From assembly GCF_001050515.1 (NCBI RefSeq), contig NZ_CAHS01000016.1:1-64000 (forward strand): DNA of 64,000 nucleotides, read 5' to 3'. The notes under the pieces were generated by a model. The model worked only from the letters and a program-made list of their open reading frames with translations. It made no database searches and was not told where the DNA came from. Shown here piece after piece: positions 1 through 9,084 of this stretch. The position numbers were made by a program, and so were the translations under genes. Every line of letters begins with the position of its first letter. The stretch's first letter is position 1. Source of the DNA: Erwinia piriflorinigrans CFBP 5888. Lineage in GTDB: Bacteria > Pseudomonadota > Gammaproteobacteria > Enterobacterales > Enterobacteriaceae.

Positions 1-3000
1 CCGCGTATATCACCACCCCTGAGCTACCGCTGACCGCCAACGGCAAGCTTGACCGCCGTGCCCTGCCGGGGCCGGACGACAGCGCCTTTGCCCGCAGCGC
101 CTTTGAAGCGCCACAGGGCGAGGTCGAGCAGGCGCTGGCCGCTATCTGGCAGGAGCTGCTGGCGGTGGATCGCGTCAGCCGCTTTGACAACTTCTTCGCC
201 CTCGGCGGCCATTCCCTGCTGGCGGTACGCCTGATGGAGCGGCTGCGCCGCCAGCAGCTGCCCGCCAGCGTGCAGGCGGTATTTGCCACCCGCACCCTCG
301 CCGAGCTGGCCGCCACCCTCGGTCAGCAGCAGGAGGTCAGCGTGCCGCCGCTGCTGCTGACGCAAGACTGCCGTCAGGTCACCCCGGATATGCTGCCACT
401 GATCTCCCTCAGCCAGACGGATATTGACAGCCTCACCGGACGTCTGCCCGGCGGCGTGGCCGCCATCCAGGACATCTACGGCCTTTCGCCGCTGCAGGAA
501 GGGATCCTGTTCCATCATCTGATGAGCGACAAAGGCGACCCTTACCTGCTGATCGCCCAGCTGCGCTTTGACGACCGCGCCGCCCTGCTGCGCTATGCGG
601 CGGCCCTTGACCAGGTGGTGGCGCGCCACGACGTGCTGCGCACCGCCTTTGTCTGGGAAGGCCTGAGCGAACCGGCCCAGGTGGTGCTGCGCGAAGTGGA
701 GTCGGTACTGACCGAAGTGGAGCTGGACGACAGCACCCCGGCGCTGGATCAGCTGCTGGCACGCTTCCATCCGCGTCACTATCGTCTGGATCTCGGCCAG
801 GCCCCGCTGCTGCGCCTGATCGCCGCGCGCGACGGTGACGGCCGCTGGTACGCCGTGCAGCTGTGGCATCACCTGATCGGCGACCATACCGCGCTGGCGA
901 TCCAGCAGGAAGAGATCGCCGCGATCTGCGAGGGACGCGGTAACAGCCTGACGCCGTCAGCCCCCTACCGCAATCTGGTGGCCCACGCCCGTCTTGGCGT
1001 CAGCCAACAGGCGCAGGAGGACTTTTTCAGTGCGATGCTCGGCGACATTGACACGCCCACGCTGCCCTTCGGGCTGGGCGACGTGCATGCCGACGGTCAG
1101 GGCGTACGTGAAGCGCACCTCGCGCTGCCGGATACCCTGAGCCGTGGCCTGCGCCAGCAGGCGCGCCAGCTTGGCGTCAGCCTGGCCAGCCTGTGCCACC
1201 TCGCCTGGGGTCAGGTGCTGGCGCACGCCAGCGGCAATAGCCAGGTGGTGTTCGGCACCGTGCTGCTCGGTCGCCTGCAGGCAGGGCCGGAAGCGGACCG
1301 CATCCTCGGTCTGGTGATTAATACCCTGCCGCTACGGCTGGATATTGACCAGCGCGCCACGCGTGAAGCGGTACAGGAGACGCACGCCGCCCTGAGCCGC
1401 CTGCTGGGCCATGAACATGCTTCACTGACGCTGGCGCAGCGCTGTAGCGTATTTGCCACCCGCACCCTCGCCGAGCTGGCCGCCACCCTCGGTCAGCAGC
1501 AGGAGGTCAGCGTGCCGCCGCTGCTGCTGACGCAAGACTGCCGTCAGGTCACCCCGGAGATGCTGCCGCTGATCTCCCTCAGCCAGACGGATATTGACAG
1601 CCTCACCGGACGTCTGCCCGGCGGCGTAGCCGCCATCCAGGATATCTACGGCCTGTCGCCATTACAGGAAGGTATTCTGTTCCACCATCTGCTGGCGACG
1701 GGTGGCGATCCTTACCTGCTGCTGGTTCAACTGAGCTTTGACAGCCATGCTGCCCTGCTGCGCTATGCGGCGGCGCTTGACCGGGTGGTGGCGCGCCACG
1801 ACGTGCTGCGTACCGCTTTTGTCTGGGAAGGCCTGAGCGAGCCGGCCCAGGTGGTGCTGCGCGAGGTAGACTCGGTGCTGACCGAAGTGGAGCTGGACGA
1901 CAGCACCCCGGCGCTGGCGCAGCTGCTGTCGCGCTACGATTTGGCGCATTTCCGTCTGGATCTCAGTCAGCCTCCGCTGGTGCGCCTGATCGCCGCACGC
2001 GGGGATGACGGACGCTGGTATGCTCTGCAAATGTGGCACCACCTGATCGGCGATCACTCCACGCTGGCCATTCAGCAGCAGGAGATCGCGGCAATCTATG
2101 CCGGACAGGGTGACAGTCTGCCGCCGCCAACCCCTTACCGCAATCTGATTGCCCAGGCGCGGCTGGGGGTCAGCCAGCAGGATCATGAACAGTTCTTCCG
2201 CAAAATGCTGGGCGACATCGATACGCCAACGCTGCCGTTTGGCTTAACCGGGAAGCACAGCGATGCTTGCCAGGTAACAGAAGCGCACCAGCGTCTGCCG
2301 GTTGAGCTTAATCAGCGCTTACGCGATTTGGCACGCAAACTGGGCGTCAGCCTGGCCAGCCTGTGCCACCTTGCCTGGGGCCAGCTGCTGGCGCACACCA
2401 GCGGCAATAGCCAGGTGGTGTTCGGCACCGTGCTGCTCGGTCGCCTGCAGGGTGGTCGTGACGCGGAAAGCACCATGGGGCTGTTTATCAACACGTTGCC
2501 GCTACGACTGGATATCGACCAGCGCGGCGTGCGCCAGGCGGTAGAGGAAACCCATCGCGCGCTAAGCGAACTGCTAATGCACGAACATGCCTCGCTGGCG
2601 CTGGCGCAGCGCTGTAGCGGCATCGCCGCACCGGCTCCGCTGTTCAGCGCCCTGCTGAACTACCGTCACAGCGATGGGCGCAACGTGCAGCAGACGCCGG
2701 AGGGCATGCAGATCCTTGATGCCGAAGAGCGCACTAACTATCCGTTTGTGTTATCCGTAGAAGATTTCGGCGATGCGCTGGGACTTACCGCGCAGACCAC
2801 GGCGATGGCAACGCCGGAACAGGTCTGCGGCTGGATGAGCCAGGCGCTGACCTCTATTGCGGATGCGCTGGAAACCGCCCCGGATAGGGTAGTGAGATCG
2901 CTGAATATCCTGACAGCGGCTGAGCGGCATTTTCTGCTGGACGAGCTGAACCAGACCACGGTGACATGGCCGACCTGCCAGCCGGTACAGGTGCTGTTTG

Positions 3001-5597
3001 AGCAACAGGCGGCGCAACACCCCGACGTGCTGGCGCTGACCTTTGAGGAGCAAACCCTCAGTTATGGCGAGCTTAACAGCCGGGCAAACCAGCTGGCGCA
3101 TGCGTTGCTGGCCAAAGGCGTCGGGCCGGATGGCCTGGTGGCTATCTGCGCCGCACGCAGCCCGCAGCTGATGGTTGCGCTGCTGGCGGTGCTGAAAACC
3201 GGTGCCGCTTATGTGCCGCTCGATCCTGACTATCCGGAACAGCGCCTGCACTATATCTTGCAGGATGCTGCCGCGCCGCTGCTGCTGGCAGATGCGGCCG
3301 GACGCACGGCGCTGGGTGAACATCAGGTTGATACCATTGCGCTCGATATCCCGTTAGAGGGGGAGTGGCCGCTCAGCAATCCTCAGCACATTGTGGATGA
3401 AGACTCGTTGGACGATCTGGCGTATGTGATCTATACCTCTGGCTCTACCGGCAACCCTAAAGGAGCCGGTAACAGCCACCGCAGCCTGATCAACCGGTTG
3501 CTGTGGGCAGCGGATGAGTATGGCCTAGACGCCAGCGACAGGGTTCTGCAAAAAACGCCTTTCGGCTTTGACGTTTCAGTTTGGGAGCTTTTCCTGCCGC
3601 TGATCGTCGGTGCTTCGCTGGTCATTGCCAGGCCCGGCGGTCACAAAGATCCCGCCTATCTGGTAGAACTGATCGAGCAGCAGCGGGTGACAACAGCCCA
3701 CTTTGTGCCTTCAATGCTGGCGCTGTTCTTACATCACCCGGTCGGGCGCTGCGATGACAGCCTACGCCGCCTGGTCTTCAGTGGGGAGGCGCTGCCCGCC
3801 GAACTGCTGGAGGAGGTGCTGTGCGCATTGCCAACGGTAACCTGTTTCAACCACTATGGCCCAACCGAAGCCGCTATTGATGTCACCTCCTGGCGCTGTC
3901 ACACGTTACGGCAGCAGCAGCCGGTACCCATTGGCCGCCCGATTGCCAACAGCCGCATCTACCTGCTGAACGACGAACGGCAGCCGGTGCCTTTCGGAGC
4001 CAGCGGCGAGCTGTATATTGCCGGCACGCCGGTTGCACGCGGTTACCACCATCGTGCTGAGCTGACGGCGGAACGCTTCCTGGCCGATCCGTTCTGCAAT
4101 CAGAGCGGTGGGCGGATGTATCGTACCGGCGACCTGGCACGCTACCAGCCCGATGGCAGTCTTATCTATCTCGGCCGCAACGATGATCAGGTGAAAATTC
4201 GCGGACTGCGTATTGAACCCGGGGAGATTGCGGCGGCGATTCAGGCGCATCCTGAGGTGGATGCAGCGGCGGTTATCGTCGATTATCGCCGTGGGGAGCC
4301 GCAGCTGGTGGCCTATGTGGTGTTACGTCCACACAGCCAGCTGAACGCTGCCGATCTGCGTCAAACCCTGAATGACAGCCTGCCGGATTATATGGTGCCT
4401 GCCGCCTGGGTGATGCTGGAAAGCCTGCCGCTCTCCCCTAACGGCAAGCTGGCGCGCAACCGGCTGCCGCTGCCGGATGAACACGCCTTTATTCGGGCAG
4501 AAAATGCCGCTCCCGTTACGCCAGCCGAAACTATCGTGGCCAGTATCTGGGCCGAGCTGCTTGATGTTGAACAGCCGGGACGCTTCGATAATTTCTTCGA
4601 CCTCGGCGGGCACTCACTGCTGGCAGTGCGCGTTGTCGAACGCCTGCGCCCGTATGGCAGTATCGGCGTAGATATTCTGTTCGCTAAACCGCTGCTGTGG
4701 GAATTTGCCGCAGCGGTGGCCGCGCACGATGAAAGCGTGCAGACACGCGCGGTCGCCGTGCGCGGCGAAGGAAAAGAGCAGCCTGTTTTCTTCATGCCTA
4801 CCGGGCTTGGCGATTACACCTACGCTTTCCGACTGGCGCGTGAAATCAGCACTGACTGCCCGATCTATGCCCTGCCCTGGCCTGAACACGCATCGGCCCG
4901 GCCGAAAACACTGTGTGCGCTGGCAAAGCACATGGTGGAAATGGTGCAGGAAGTTCAGCCGAAAGGGCCTTATACGCTGTTCGGCTACTCTTCCGGCGGA
5001 CTGCTGGCCCATGAAATCGGCGTGCAGCTGCAGGAGGCCGGAGAGAAGGTGGCGTTACTTGGCCTGATCGATACCCTCGCCGGATCTGCGCCCGCGCCTG
5101 CTTTTAACCCGTGGCTGGTGAATATGTTCCTGTTTAATGCACCTGTGCTGGCGCAACAGTGGGATAGTTCGCTGATCGAAGAGCTGATGCAGTTGGACAG
5201 GAATACTATTTATCAAAAACTTAAGGAGTCAAACATGCCGGAAACTGAGCAGCTGTTTGCCGTATCACCTGAACGCTGGCAGCAGAGCTATCATTATCAA
5301 CAGCTGTGCAGCGGCGCGTCGCAGCGCCCGGTGCTGCCGCGTGTTCATCTGATTGCGGCGGAGGAAACCTTGCCGGTGCCGGATGTCGATCCGCTGATGC
5401 TCGCCGATGCCGCCAGATTTAACCGTTTTGTCGCGCATACGGCCAGCCTGGAGGATCTGGGCTGGAGCGCGCTGTACAATGATGGTCAACTTAGTGTTGA
5501 GAGGGTAAATGGCGATCATGCCAGTATGATGAGCGATAAGGAAAACCGCCGTCTGCTGGCGCAGCGCATCAGTCAGGTTCTGAAGTCACGTCACTAA
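1..5597 (+). CDS. Nonribosomal peptide synthetase, C-terminal part (5' end outside window)
   Basis: The reading frame is already open at base 3 and ends at TAA 5595-5597, so only the end of a larger megasynthase is seen. Domains in order: end of an adenylation domain (A10 motif NGKLDRR, about 45-65); T domain with LGGHS, phosphopantetheine serine at 213-215; condensation domain with the HHLIGDH core at 867-887, broken at 1448; tail of a T domain without its serine (from 1449); second condensation domain (HHLIGDH 2037-2057); adenylation domain (TSGSTGNPKG 3435-3464); T domain (serine 4614-4616); thioesterase (GYSSG at 4983-4997, late GDH histidine). Both condensation domains carry the dual epimerization/condensation motif HH[IL]xxxxGD (513-539, 1683-1709). 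The adenylation pocket aligned to GrsA reads D-V-W-H-V-S-H-I-D-K, closest to serine codes such as EntF. The thioesterase implies this protein releases the product. Product unknown. Confidence 0.93.
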   Translation, partial: AYITTPELPLTANGKLDRRALPGPDDSAFARSAFEAPQGEVEQALAAIWQELLAVDRVSRFDNFFALGGHSLLAVRLMERLRRQQLPASVQAVFATRTLAELAATLGQQQEVSVPPLLLTQDCRQVTPDMLPLISLSQTDIDSLTGRLPGGVAAIQDIYGLSPLQEGILFHHLMSDKGDPYLLIAQLRFDDRAALLRYAAALDQVVARHDVLRTAFVWEGLSEPAQVVLREVESVLTEVELDDSTPALDQLLARFHPRHYRLDLGQAPLLRLIAARDGDGRWYAVQLWHHLIGDHTALAIQQEEIAAICEGRGNSLTPSAPYRNLVAHARLGVSQQAQEDFFSAMLGDIDTPTLPFGLGDVHADGQGVREAHLALPDTLSRGLRQQARQLGVSLASLCHLAWGQVLAHASGNSQVVFGTVLLGRLQAGPEADRILGLVINTLPLRLDIDQRATREAVQETHAALSRLLGHEHASLTLAQRCSVFATRTLAELAATLGQQQEVSVPPLLLTQDCRQVTPEMLPLISLSQTDIDSLTGRLPGGVAAIQDIYGLSPLQEGILFHHLLATGGDPYLLLVQLSFDSHAALLRYAAALDRVVARHDVLRTAFVWEGLSEPAQVVLREVDSVLTEVELDDSTPALAQLLSRYDLAHFRLDLSQPPLVRLIAARGDDGRWYALQMWHHLIGDHSTLAIQQQEIAAIYAGQGDSLPPPTPYRNLIAQARLGVSQQDHEQFFRKMLGDIDTPTLPFGLTGKHSDACQVTEAHQRLPVELNQRLRDLARKLGVSLASLCHLAWGQLLAHTSGNSQVVFGTVLLGRLQGGRDAESTMGLFINTLPLRLDIDQRGVRQAVEETHRALSELLMHEHASLALAQRCSGIAAPAPLFSALLNYRHSDGRNVQQTPEGMQILDAEERTNYPFVLSVEDFGDALGLTAQTTAMATPEQVCGWMSQALTSIADALETAPDRVVRSLNILTAAERHFLLDELNQTTVTWPTCQPVQVLFEQQAAQHPDVLALTFEEQTLSYGELNSRANQLAHALLAKGVGPDGLVAICAARSPQLMVALLAVLKTGAAYVPLDPDYPEQRLHYILQDAAAPLLLADAAGRTALGEHQVDTIALDIPLEGEWPLSNPQHIVDEDSLDDLAYVIYTSGSTGNPKGAGNSHRSLINRLLWAADEYGLDASDRVLQKTPFGFDVSVWELFLPLIVGASLVIARPGGHKDPAYLVELIEQQRVTTAHFVPSMLALFLHHPVGRCDDSLRRLVFSGEALPAELLEEVLCALPTVTCFNHYGPTEAAIDVTSWRCHTLRQQQPVPIGRPIANSRIYLLNDERQPVPFGASGELYIAGTPVARGYHHRAELTAERFLADPFCNQSGGRMYRTGDLARYQPDGSLIYLGRNDDQVKIRGLRIEPGEIAAAIQAHPEVDAAAVIVDYRRGEPQLVAYVVLRPHSQLNAADLRQTLNDSLPDYMVPAAWVMLESLPLSPNGKLARNRLPLPDEHAFIRAENAAPVTPAETIVASIWAELLDVEQPGRFDNFFDLGGHSLLAVRVVERLRPYGSIGVDILFAKPLLWEFAAAVAAHDESVQTRAVAVRGEGKEQPVFFMPTGLGDYTYAFRLAREISTDCPIYALPWPEHASARPKTLCALAKHMVEMVQEVQPKGPYTLFGYSSGGLLAHEIGVQLQEAGEKVALLGLIDTLAGSAPAPAFNPWLVNMFLFNAPVLAQQWDSSLIEELMQLDRNTIYQKLKESNMPETEQLFAVSPERWQQSYHYQQLCSGASQRPVLPRVHLIAAEETLPVPDVDPLMLADAARFNRFVAHTASLEDLGWSALYNDGQLSVERVNGDHASMMSDKENRRLLAQRISQVLKSRH
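279..388 (+). repeat. Direct repeat copy 1 inside the NRPS gene
   Basis: These 110 bases recur identically at 1449-1558, 1170 bases (390 codons) downstream. High similarity continues well beyond into the following condensation domains. The segment encodes the end of a T domain and the linker to the next condensation domain. Confidence 0.95.
1449..1558 (+). repeat. Direct repeat copy 2, at a truncation junction in the NRPS gene
   Basis: Identical to 279-388. Identity starts abruptly at 1449, just after the condensation-domain motif AQRCS. In the intact second condensation domain AQRCS is instead followed by GIAAPAPLF and about 90 further residues. The junction therefore joins a cut condensation domain in frame to the last part of a T domain. 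Confidence 0.93.
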
Positions 5598-5605
5598 CCT
5601 GCTGC

Positions 5606-5636
5606 GCACAAACGCCGTATCATACGGCGTTTGTGC
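5606..5636 (+). terminator. Hairpin just after the NRPS stop codon
   Basis: A perfect 14-bp stem (5606-5619 with 5623-5636) around a 3-base loop starts 8 bases after the stop. It lacks a strong T-run, so it may be a weak terminator or an mRNA 3'-end stabiliser. Confidence 0.5.
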
Positions 5637-5723
5637 CATCGGCAGCTCGTCACCTGTGCTTCGCCATGCCCCGTCTTGACGGTGGACTTTCTTCTCAGGC
5701 TGGTAAGCACGTCCGGCACACAA

Positions 5724-5749
5724 CAAAAAAGCCGTCCCGAAGGACGGCT
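5724..5749 (-). terminator. Rho-independent terminator of the small hydrophobic gene
   Basis: On the minus strand an 8-bp stem (5730-5737 with 5742-5749) closes a UUCG tetraloop and is followed by a run of T. It lies 27 bases beyond the stop codon of the 23-residue frame at 5777-5848. Confidence 0.8.
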
Positions 5750-5776
5750 ATAAACTTTGCCGTTTTACCGGCTCAA

Positions 5777-5848
5777 TTAAAGGAACCCGTTGATCTGTTC
5801 CAGCACCGCCAGAACTAAGCTAAGTATCGCTATTGCCAGCTCTGACAT
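5777..5848 (-). CDS. Candidate type I toxin-like small hydrophobic peptide (23 residues)
   Basis: The minus strand reads ATG (5846-5848) to TAA (5777-5779). The peptide begins MSELAIAILSLVLAVLEQ and ends INGFL. It has an acidic residue near the start, one hydrophobic helix and a short polar tail. Length and layout resemble the TisB, DinQ and ZorO toxins, small inner-membrane peptides of type I toxin-antitoxin loci, but this is resemblance in design rather than demonstrated homology. A G-rich ribosome-binding stretch precedes the ATG. A promoter lies about 60 bases upstream and a strong UUCG terminator lies downstream, giving a predicted transcript of about 190 bases with a long leader, also typical of such toxins. 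An antitoxin RNA is not proven. Confidence 0.45.
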   Translation of the reverse strand: MSELAIAILSLVLAVLEQINGFL

Positions 5849-5917
5849 AGCCCGCCCCACCATCTTTGTGGCGTGTAGGTGATTGAGCAGCCCCCTTACC
5901 GCTAATCTGCCCATCCG

Positions 5918-5946
5918 GTTATACCGTTCACTTCGCTAAAGAAGAA
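5918..5946 (-). promoter_or_regulatory. Predicted promoter of the small hydrophobic gene
   Basis: Minus-strand -35 TTCTTC (5941-5946) and -10 TATAAC (5918-5923) are separated by 17 bases. The predicted start near 5911 gives a leader of about 63 bases before the ATG at 5848. Confidence 0.45.
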
Positions 5947-5997
5947 TCTCATCATGCTGTACGTTAGCCGCACGCGAAACAGCTGGCTGACAGAGCG

Positions 5998-6024
5998 AAA
6001 AACCCGCCGGCGAGCGGGTTTTTT
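5998..6024. terminator. Bidirectional terminator downstream of tmcA
   Basis: A 7-bp GC-rich stem (6001-6007 with 6014-6020) is flanked by A on the left and TTTTTT on the right, so it can end transcription from either side. It serves tmcA on the minus strand. It could also end a plus-strand RNA from the region divergent to the small hydrophobic gene. Confidence 0.7.
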
Positions 6025-6066
6025 CGTTTTTTGGCATTTAGGCACACTTAAGATGTTAAGGGTAAT

Positions 6067-8073
6067 TCAGTTTGCGTTTAGCCCGCTAACCCACTGCTGC
6101 CAGCGCAGCGCACGCAGCTTATCCAGCATAATTAACCCCTGCTGTGCCTCGCGCCGCCGGGCCTCTGACAGCGCTTTGCGCCCGGCCAGAGCGAAACGGC
6201 TGCACAGCTCGGCCACAGACAGTCCTTCCAGCAGTGCGGCATGCAGCAGAGGCAGTTCGCTGCCCCATAAAGTCACCAGCCGCCCCAATGCCCCGAAGCT
6301 GGCCTCAAACGGCCGCTGCGCCCAGGCAAATCCTGCCAGCTCCTGCCAGTCATCTTCCGTCATCTGACCATCGCGCTGCGTGAGCAACGGCAAATCGTCC
6401 TGATCCAGTAACTGGCGCAGCCAGTAGCCATCACGCGCCAGCCGCCTTGTCGCTCGCTCCGTCAGCTGCTGCCCGGCCGCTGACAGAGGATAGATTGCCA
6501 TTGCCGTATAGCAGCCGCTGCTGGCTTCGCGCTGGCTGCCAAAACGCACCAGCTGAAAACCACAGCGCTGCCAAAACCGCCACAGTCGGGGCGTAAAACC
6601 AAAGCTAACCGAAAGAAAATCCAGCCCGTGCGCTGCCTGACAGCTGCGGGAGATCAGCTGCTGCCCAACACCACGCCCGCGTAGCGAGGGTGCCAACGCG
6701 ATGCGGCTGATACGCCGCGAACGTAGTTGCGGAGCTTCAGCAAAACCCGCATGCGCCGCCAGCGACTGCGCCACCAGATTACCTCGCGGGCGGCGGTATC
6801 CTGCCCAGACGGCGGCGGAGAGTTCGGCTGACAGTCCGCCCTCATCCACCAGCCACAGCGCACCCTGAATGTTATCCCCTTGCCACGCCGCGCTGAAATG
6901 CATACCCGGGGCATCCATCATCCGGCGCAGATCGAGGGGAGAGGTGCGGTAGTGGGCGCTGGTTAACAGTTGGTAGATAGCGGCCATACTGCCAGGCCGT
7001 CGCGCCCAATCACTTTGCTCTAACGACTGAATGACCACCGCATCTGACCGGGAGACAGAGACCGCATCCTCAAACAGCAGCGCCTGGCTGATAAACTGTT
7101 CCAGCGGATCTTCCGCCGCATAGCGCAAAGGTAAATCCAGCTGATAGCCTGTCACGTCTGGCAGAGTGGCGCAAAACTTCAGCAAGAAGCCGCGCCCGGT
7201 GCCTTCATAGCCCTGTACCGTCGTGGTCAGTAGCACATAAGGGAACAAGGCGACCAGCTGCTGTAACAGTGGAGCGGGGATGGCTGCTGCCTCGTCAATC
7301 AGCAACCAGTCAACGCCCGCCTGGTGCTGGTGTGCTTCAGCCAGCAGGCGATCGGGAGCGATAAAGCGGAAATGCTCTCTGGCATAGTGAGCCAACACGT
7401 CCGTTGATACTTTCGCCGGAGCCGTCACGAGGCTGCGCCCCGGCCAGCGCGCGGCCAGCATCCCCGCCAACGCCGATTTGCCACGGCCGCGAGCGGCGGT
7501 CACCACATAGATGCCCGGCTTAGCGCCCAGAAGCGCCGTCAGTACCTGCTGCTGCCGATCGCTGTTATCGCCCTGCCTGGTTGGCGGGTCGCTCAAATCG
7601 GTCACGGCGCATCGATGGTGCTGACGCCACAGCACGACACGCTTATCGGCCAGCAGCTGCTGCTGGAAACGGTGAATAAAAAAAGGAGTGGGAATGGGGC
7701 TGTCGCGTTCGCTCCAGCGTAGTGAATCCGTATCAGGCTGAAGCGGCCACTGTTGCCATTCGGGAACCAGCATCACCAGCCAGCTTCCGGCGCGCAGCGT
7801 CCCTGCCAGCGCTGCCAGCGCTTCGGCATGAAAACCGTGGCGGGCATCAAACAGCGCGTGTTTAAACTCGCGGCCAAGCAGCGTACGAACCGCCTGCGGC
7901 GCACAGTGCTGCGCGCTGAACGGCCGTTCGCCCACCGTCAACCAGTCGCCGGGGATCTGTGCCATACAGGCTGCAACCTGCTGTTCACACCAGAGAGCAT
8001 CGCCACTGACAACCAACAGGCGACGCCAGCCCTGTCTTTCGATTTGGGCTGTCGCCTTTAATAAATCACCCAC
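6067..8073 (-). CDS. tmcA: tRNA(Met) cytidine acetyltransferase TmcA
   Basis: Acetylates the wobble cytidine (N4-acetylcytidine) of elongator tRNA-Met using acetyl-CoA and ATP, which protects decoding of AUG. At 668 residues it matches the family length (E. coli 671). Visible parts are an N-terminal domain, an RNA-helicase-like ATPase with Walker A ARGRGKS at about 194-200 and DEAA at 260-263, and a GNAT acetyltransferase region with the acetyl-CoA loop RGRGVG at about 465-470. It starts with GTG at 8071-8073. It follows ypfJ by 6 bases, so the two are probably cotranscribed, as in E. coli. Nothing unusual is seen. Confidence 0.95.
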   Translation of the reverse strand: MGDLLKATAQIERQGWRRLLVVSGDALWCEQQVAACMAQIPGDWLTVGERPFSAQHCAPQAVRTLLGREFKHALFDARHGFHAEALAALAGTLRAGSWLVMLVPEWQQWPLQPDTDSLRWSERDSPIPTPFFIHRFQQQLLADKRVVLWRQHHRCAVTDLSDPPTRQGDNSDRQQQVLTALLGAKPGIYVVTAARGRGKSALAGMLAARWPGRSLVTAPAKVSTDVLAHYAREHFRFIAPDRLLAEAHQHQAGVDWLLIDEAAAIPAPLLQQLVALFPYVLLTTTVQGYEGTGRGFLLKFCATLPDVTGYQLDLPLRYAAEDPLEQFISQALLFEDAVSVSRSDAVVIQSLEQSDWARRPGSMAAIYQLLTSAHYRTSPLDLRRMMDAPGMHFSAAWQGDNIQGALWLVDEGGLSAELSAAVWAGYRRPRGNLVAQSLAAHAGFAEAPQLRSRRISRIALAPSLRGRGVGQQLISRSCQAAHGLDFLSVSFGFTPRLWRFWQRCGFQLVRFGSQREASSGCYTAMAIYPLSAAGQQLTERATRRLARDGYWLRQLLDQDDLPLLTQRDGQMTEDDWQELAGFAWAQRPFEASFGALGRLVTLWGSELPLLHAALLEGLSVAELCSRFALAGRKALSEARRREAQQGLIMLDKLRALRWQQWVSGLNAN

Positions 8074-8079
8074 CTGCGG

Positions 8080-8934
8080 TTAATCGGCAAACGTATTACA
8101 TTGAGCCGGATTACCGCCGTCAAAACCTTTTTTGAACCAGCTTAGGCGCTGCTGCGAGGTTCCGTGAGTAAAGCTGTCCGGCACCACGCGCCCCTGACTG
8201 CGCTGCTGTAGGCGGTCATCACCAATCGCCTGAGCCGCATTAAGCGCCGATTCAAGGTCGCCGGTTTCCAGTACCTTCTCCTGCTGCATATAGTAGCCCC
8301 AAACGCCAGCAAAGCAGTCCGCCTGAAGTTCCATTTTCACCGACAGCTGGTTCACCTGGGTCTGATTTGCCCCCTGCTGCATCTGACGGACTTTCTGGTC
8401 GATCCCCAGCAGGTGCTGCACATGGTGGCCAACCTCATGGGCGATGACGTAACCCTGAGCGAATTCCCCCCCCGCGCCGAGCTGGCTTTTCATTTGATCA
8501 TAAAATGAAAGATCGATATAAACCTTGCTGTCGCCAGGGCAGTAGAATGGCCCCATTGCCGACTGACCGCTGCCGCATGCGGTTGATGTCTGATTGCGGT
8601 ACATCACCAGCGTCGGTGCCTGCCAGGTTTTGCCCATTTTCTGGAACAGCTGCTGCCAGGTATCTTCGGTCATGGCAAAAATAGTGCGGGTAAACTGCGC
8701 GGCTTCATCATCTTTTGGAGAAGACTGCTGCTGGGTGGTCGGTGAAACGGAGGAGCTGCCACCGCTCAATAACGGACTGAGATCGTAGCCATAGTAACCG
8801 GCCACTATCACCACAATCAGCAGGGCGATGCCGCCTTTCCCACGGGGAATGCGCATTCGCCCGCTGCCAACGGAGCCTGACTGATCACGGCGATCTTCCA
8901 CATTGTCGCTTTCGCGACGTCCTTGCCAACGCAT
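8080..8934 (-). CDS. ypfJ: YpfJ neutral zinc metallopeptidase family protein
   Basis: A 284-residue membrane-anchored protein of the neutral zinc metallopeptidase family. A basic N-terminus is followed by one membrane segment (about 35-50), a Ser/Gln/Pro-rich linker and a metalloprotease-like domain. That domain has HEVGHH at about 166-171 and ELQAD about 30 residues later, which fits an HExxH zinc site with a downstream acidic ligand. Peptidase activity is inferred from the motif and the physiological substrate is unknown. It is upstream of tmcA with a 6-base gap, so it is likely the first gene of a two-gene unit. The start at 8932-8934 is ATG. Confidence 0.9.
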   Translation of the reverse strand: MRWQGRRESDNVEDRRDQSGSVGSGRMRIPRGKGGIALLIVVIVAGYYGYDLSPLLSGGSSSVSPTTQQQSSPKDDEAAQFTRTIFAMTEDTWQQLFQKMGKTWQAPTLVMYRNQTSTACGSGQSAMGPFYCPGDSKVYIDLSFYDQMKSQLGAGGEFAQGYVIAHEVGHHVQHLLGIDQKVRQMQQGANQTQVNQLSVKMELQADCFAGVWGYYMQQEKVLETGDLESALNAAQAIGDDRLQQRSQGRVVPDSFTHGTSQQRLSWFKKGFDGGNPAQCNTFAD

Positions 8935-9038
8935 AACTGTCCCCTTGAGATAAATTTTTATTTTATGGCTGTGTCGATTTTAGTCGCAGAAGGCGGGGAA
9001 AACCAGAAAACGCTAAAAAGCGCGCTATATGATGCAAA

Positions 9039-9058
9039 AGGCCAGGTTTCCCTGGCCT
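9039..9058 (-). terminator. purC terminator
   Basis: Minus-strand stem of 7-8 bp (GGCCAGG with CCTGGCC) with a 4-base loop, followed by TTTT, about 27 bases after the purC stop. Confidence 0.75.
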
Positions 9059-9084
9059 CGGCACTGCGCGAAAAATAAGGGGGA

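Larger units (their letters stand above)
5598..6066. other. 469-base gap between the NRPS gene and tmcA
   Basis: It holds, left to right, a hairpin after the NRPS gene, a minus-strand terminator, a 23-codon hydrophobic minus-strand frame with a promoter, and a bidirectional terminator. No longer gene is visible. Confidence 0.7.

Noticed and set aside
24..887. Long open frames on the minus strand across the NRPS gene
   Set aside because: They are mirror frames of GC-rich coding DNA; the plus-strand frame carries all family motifs.
5953..5975. LexA-like half site (CTGTACG) near the small hydrophobic gene
   Set aside because: Only one half matches; the other half of the SOS box is absent.
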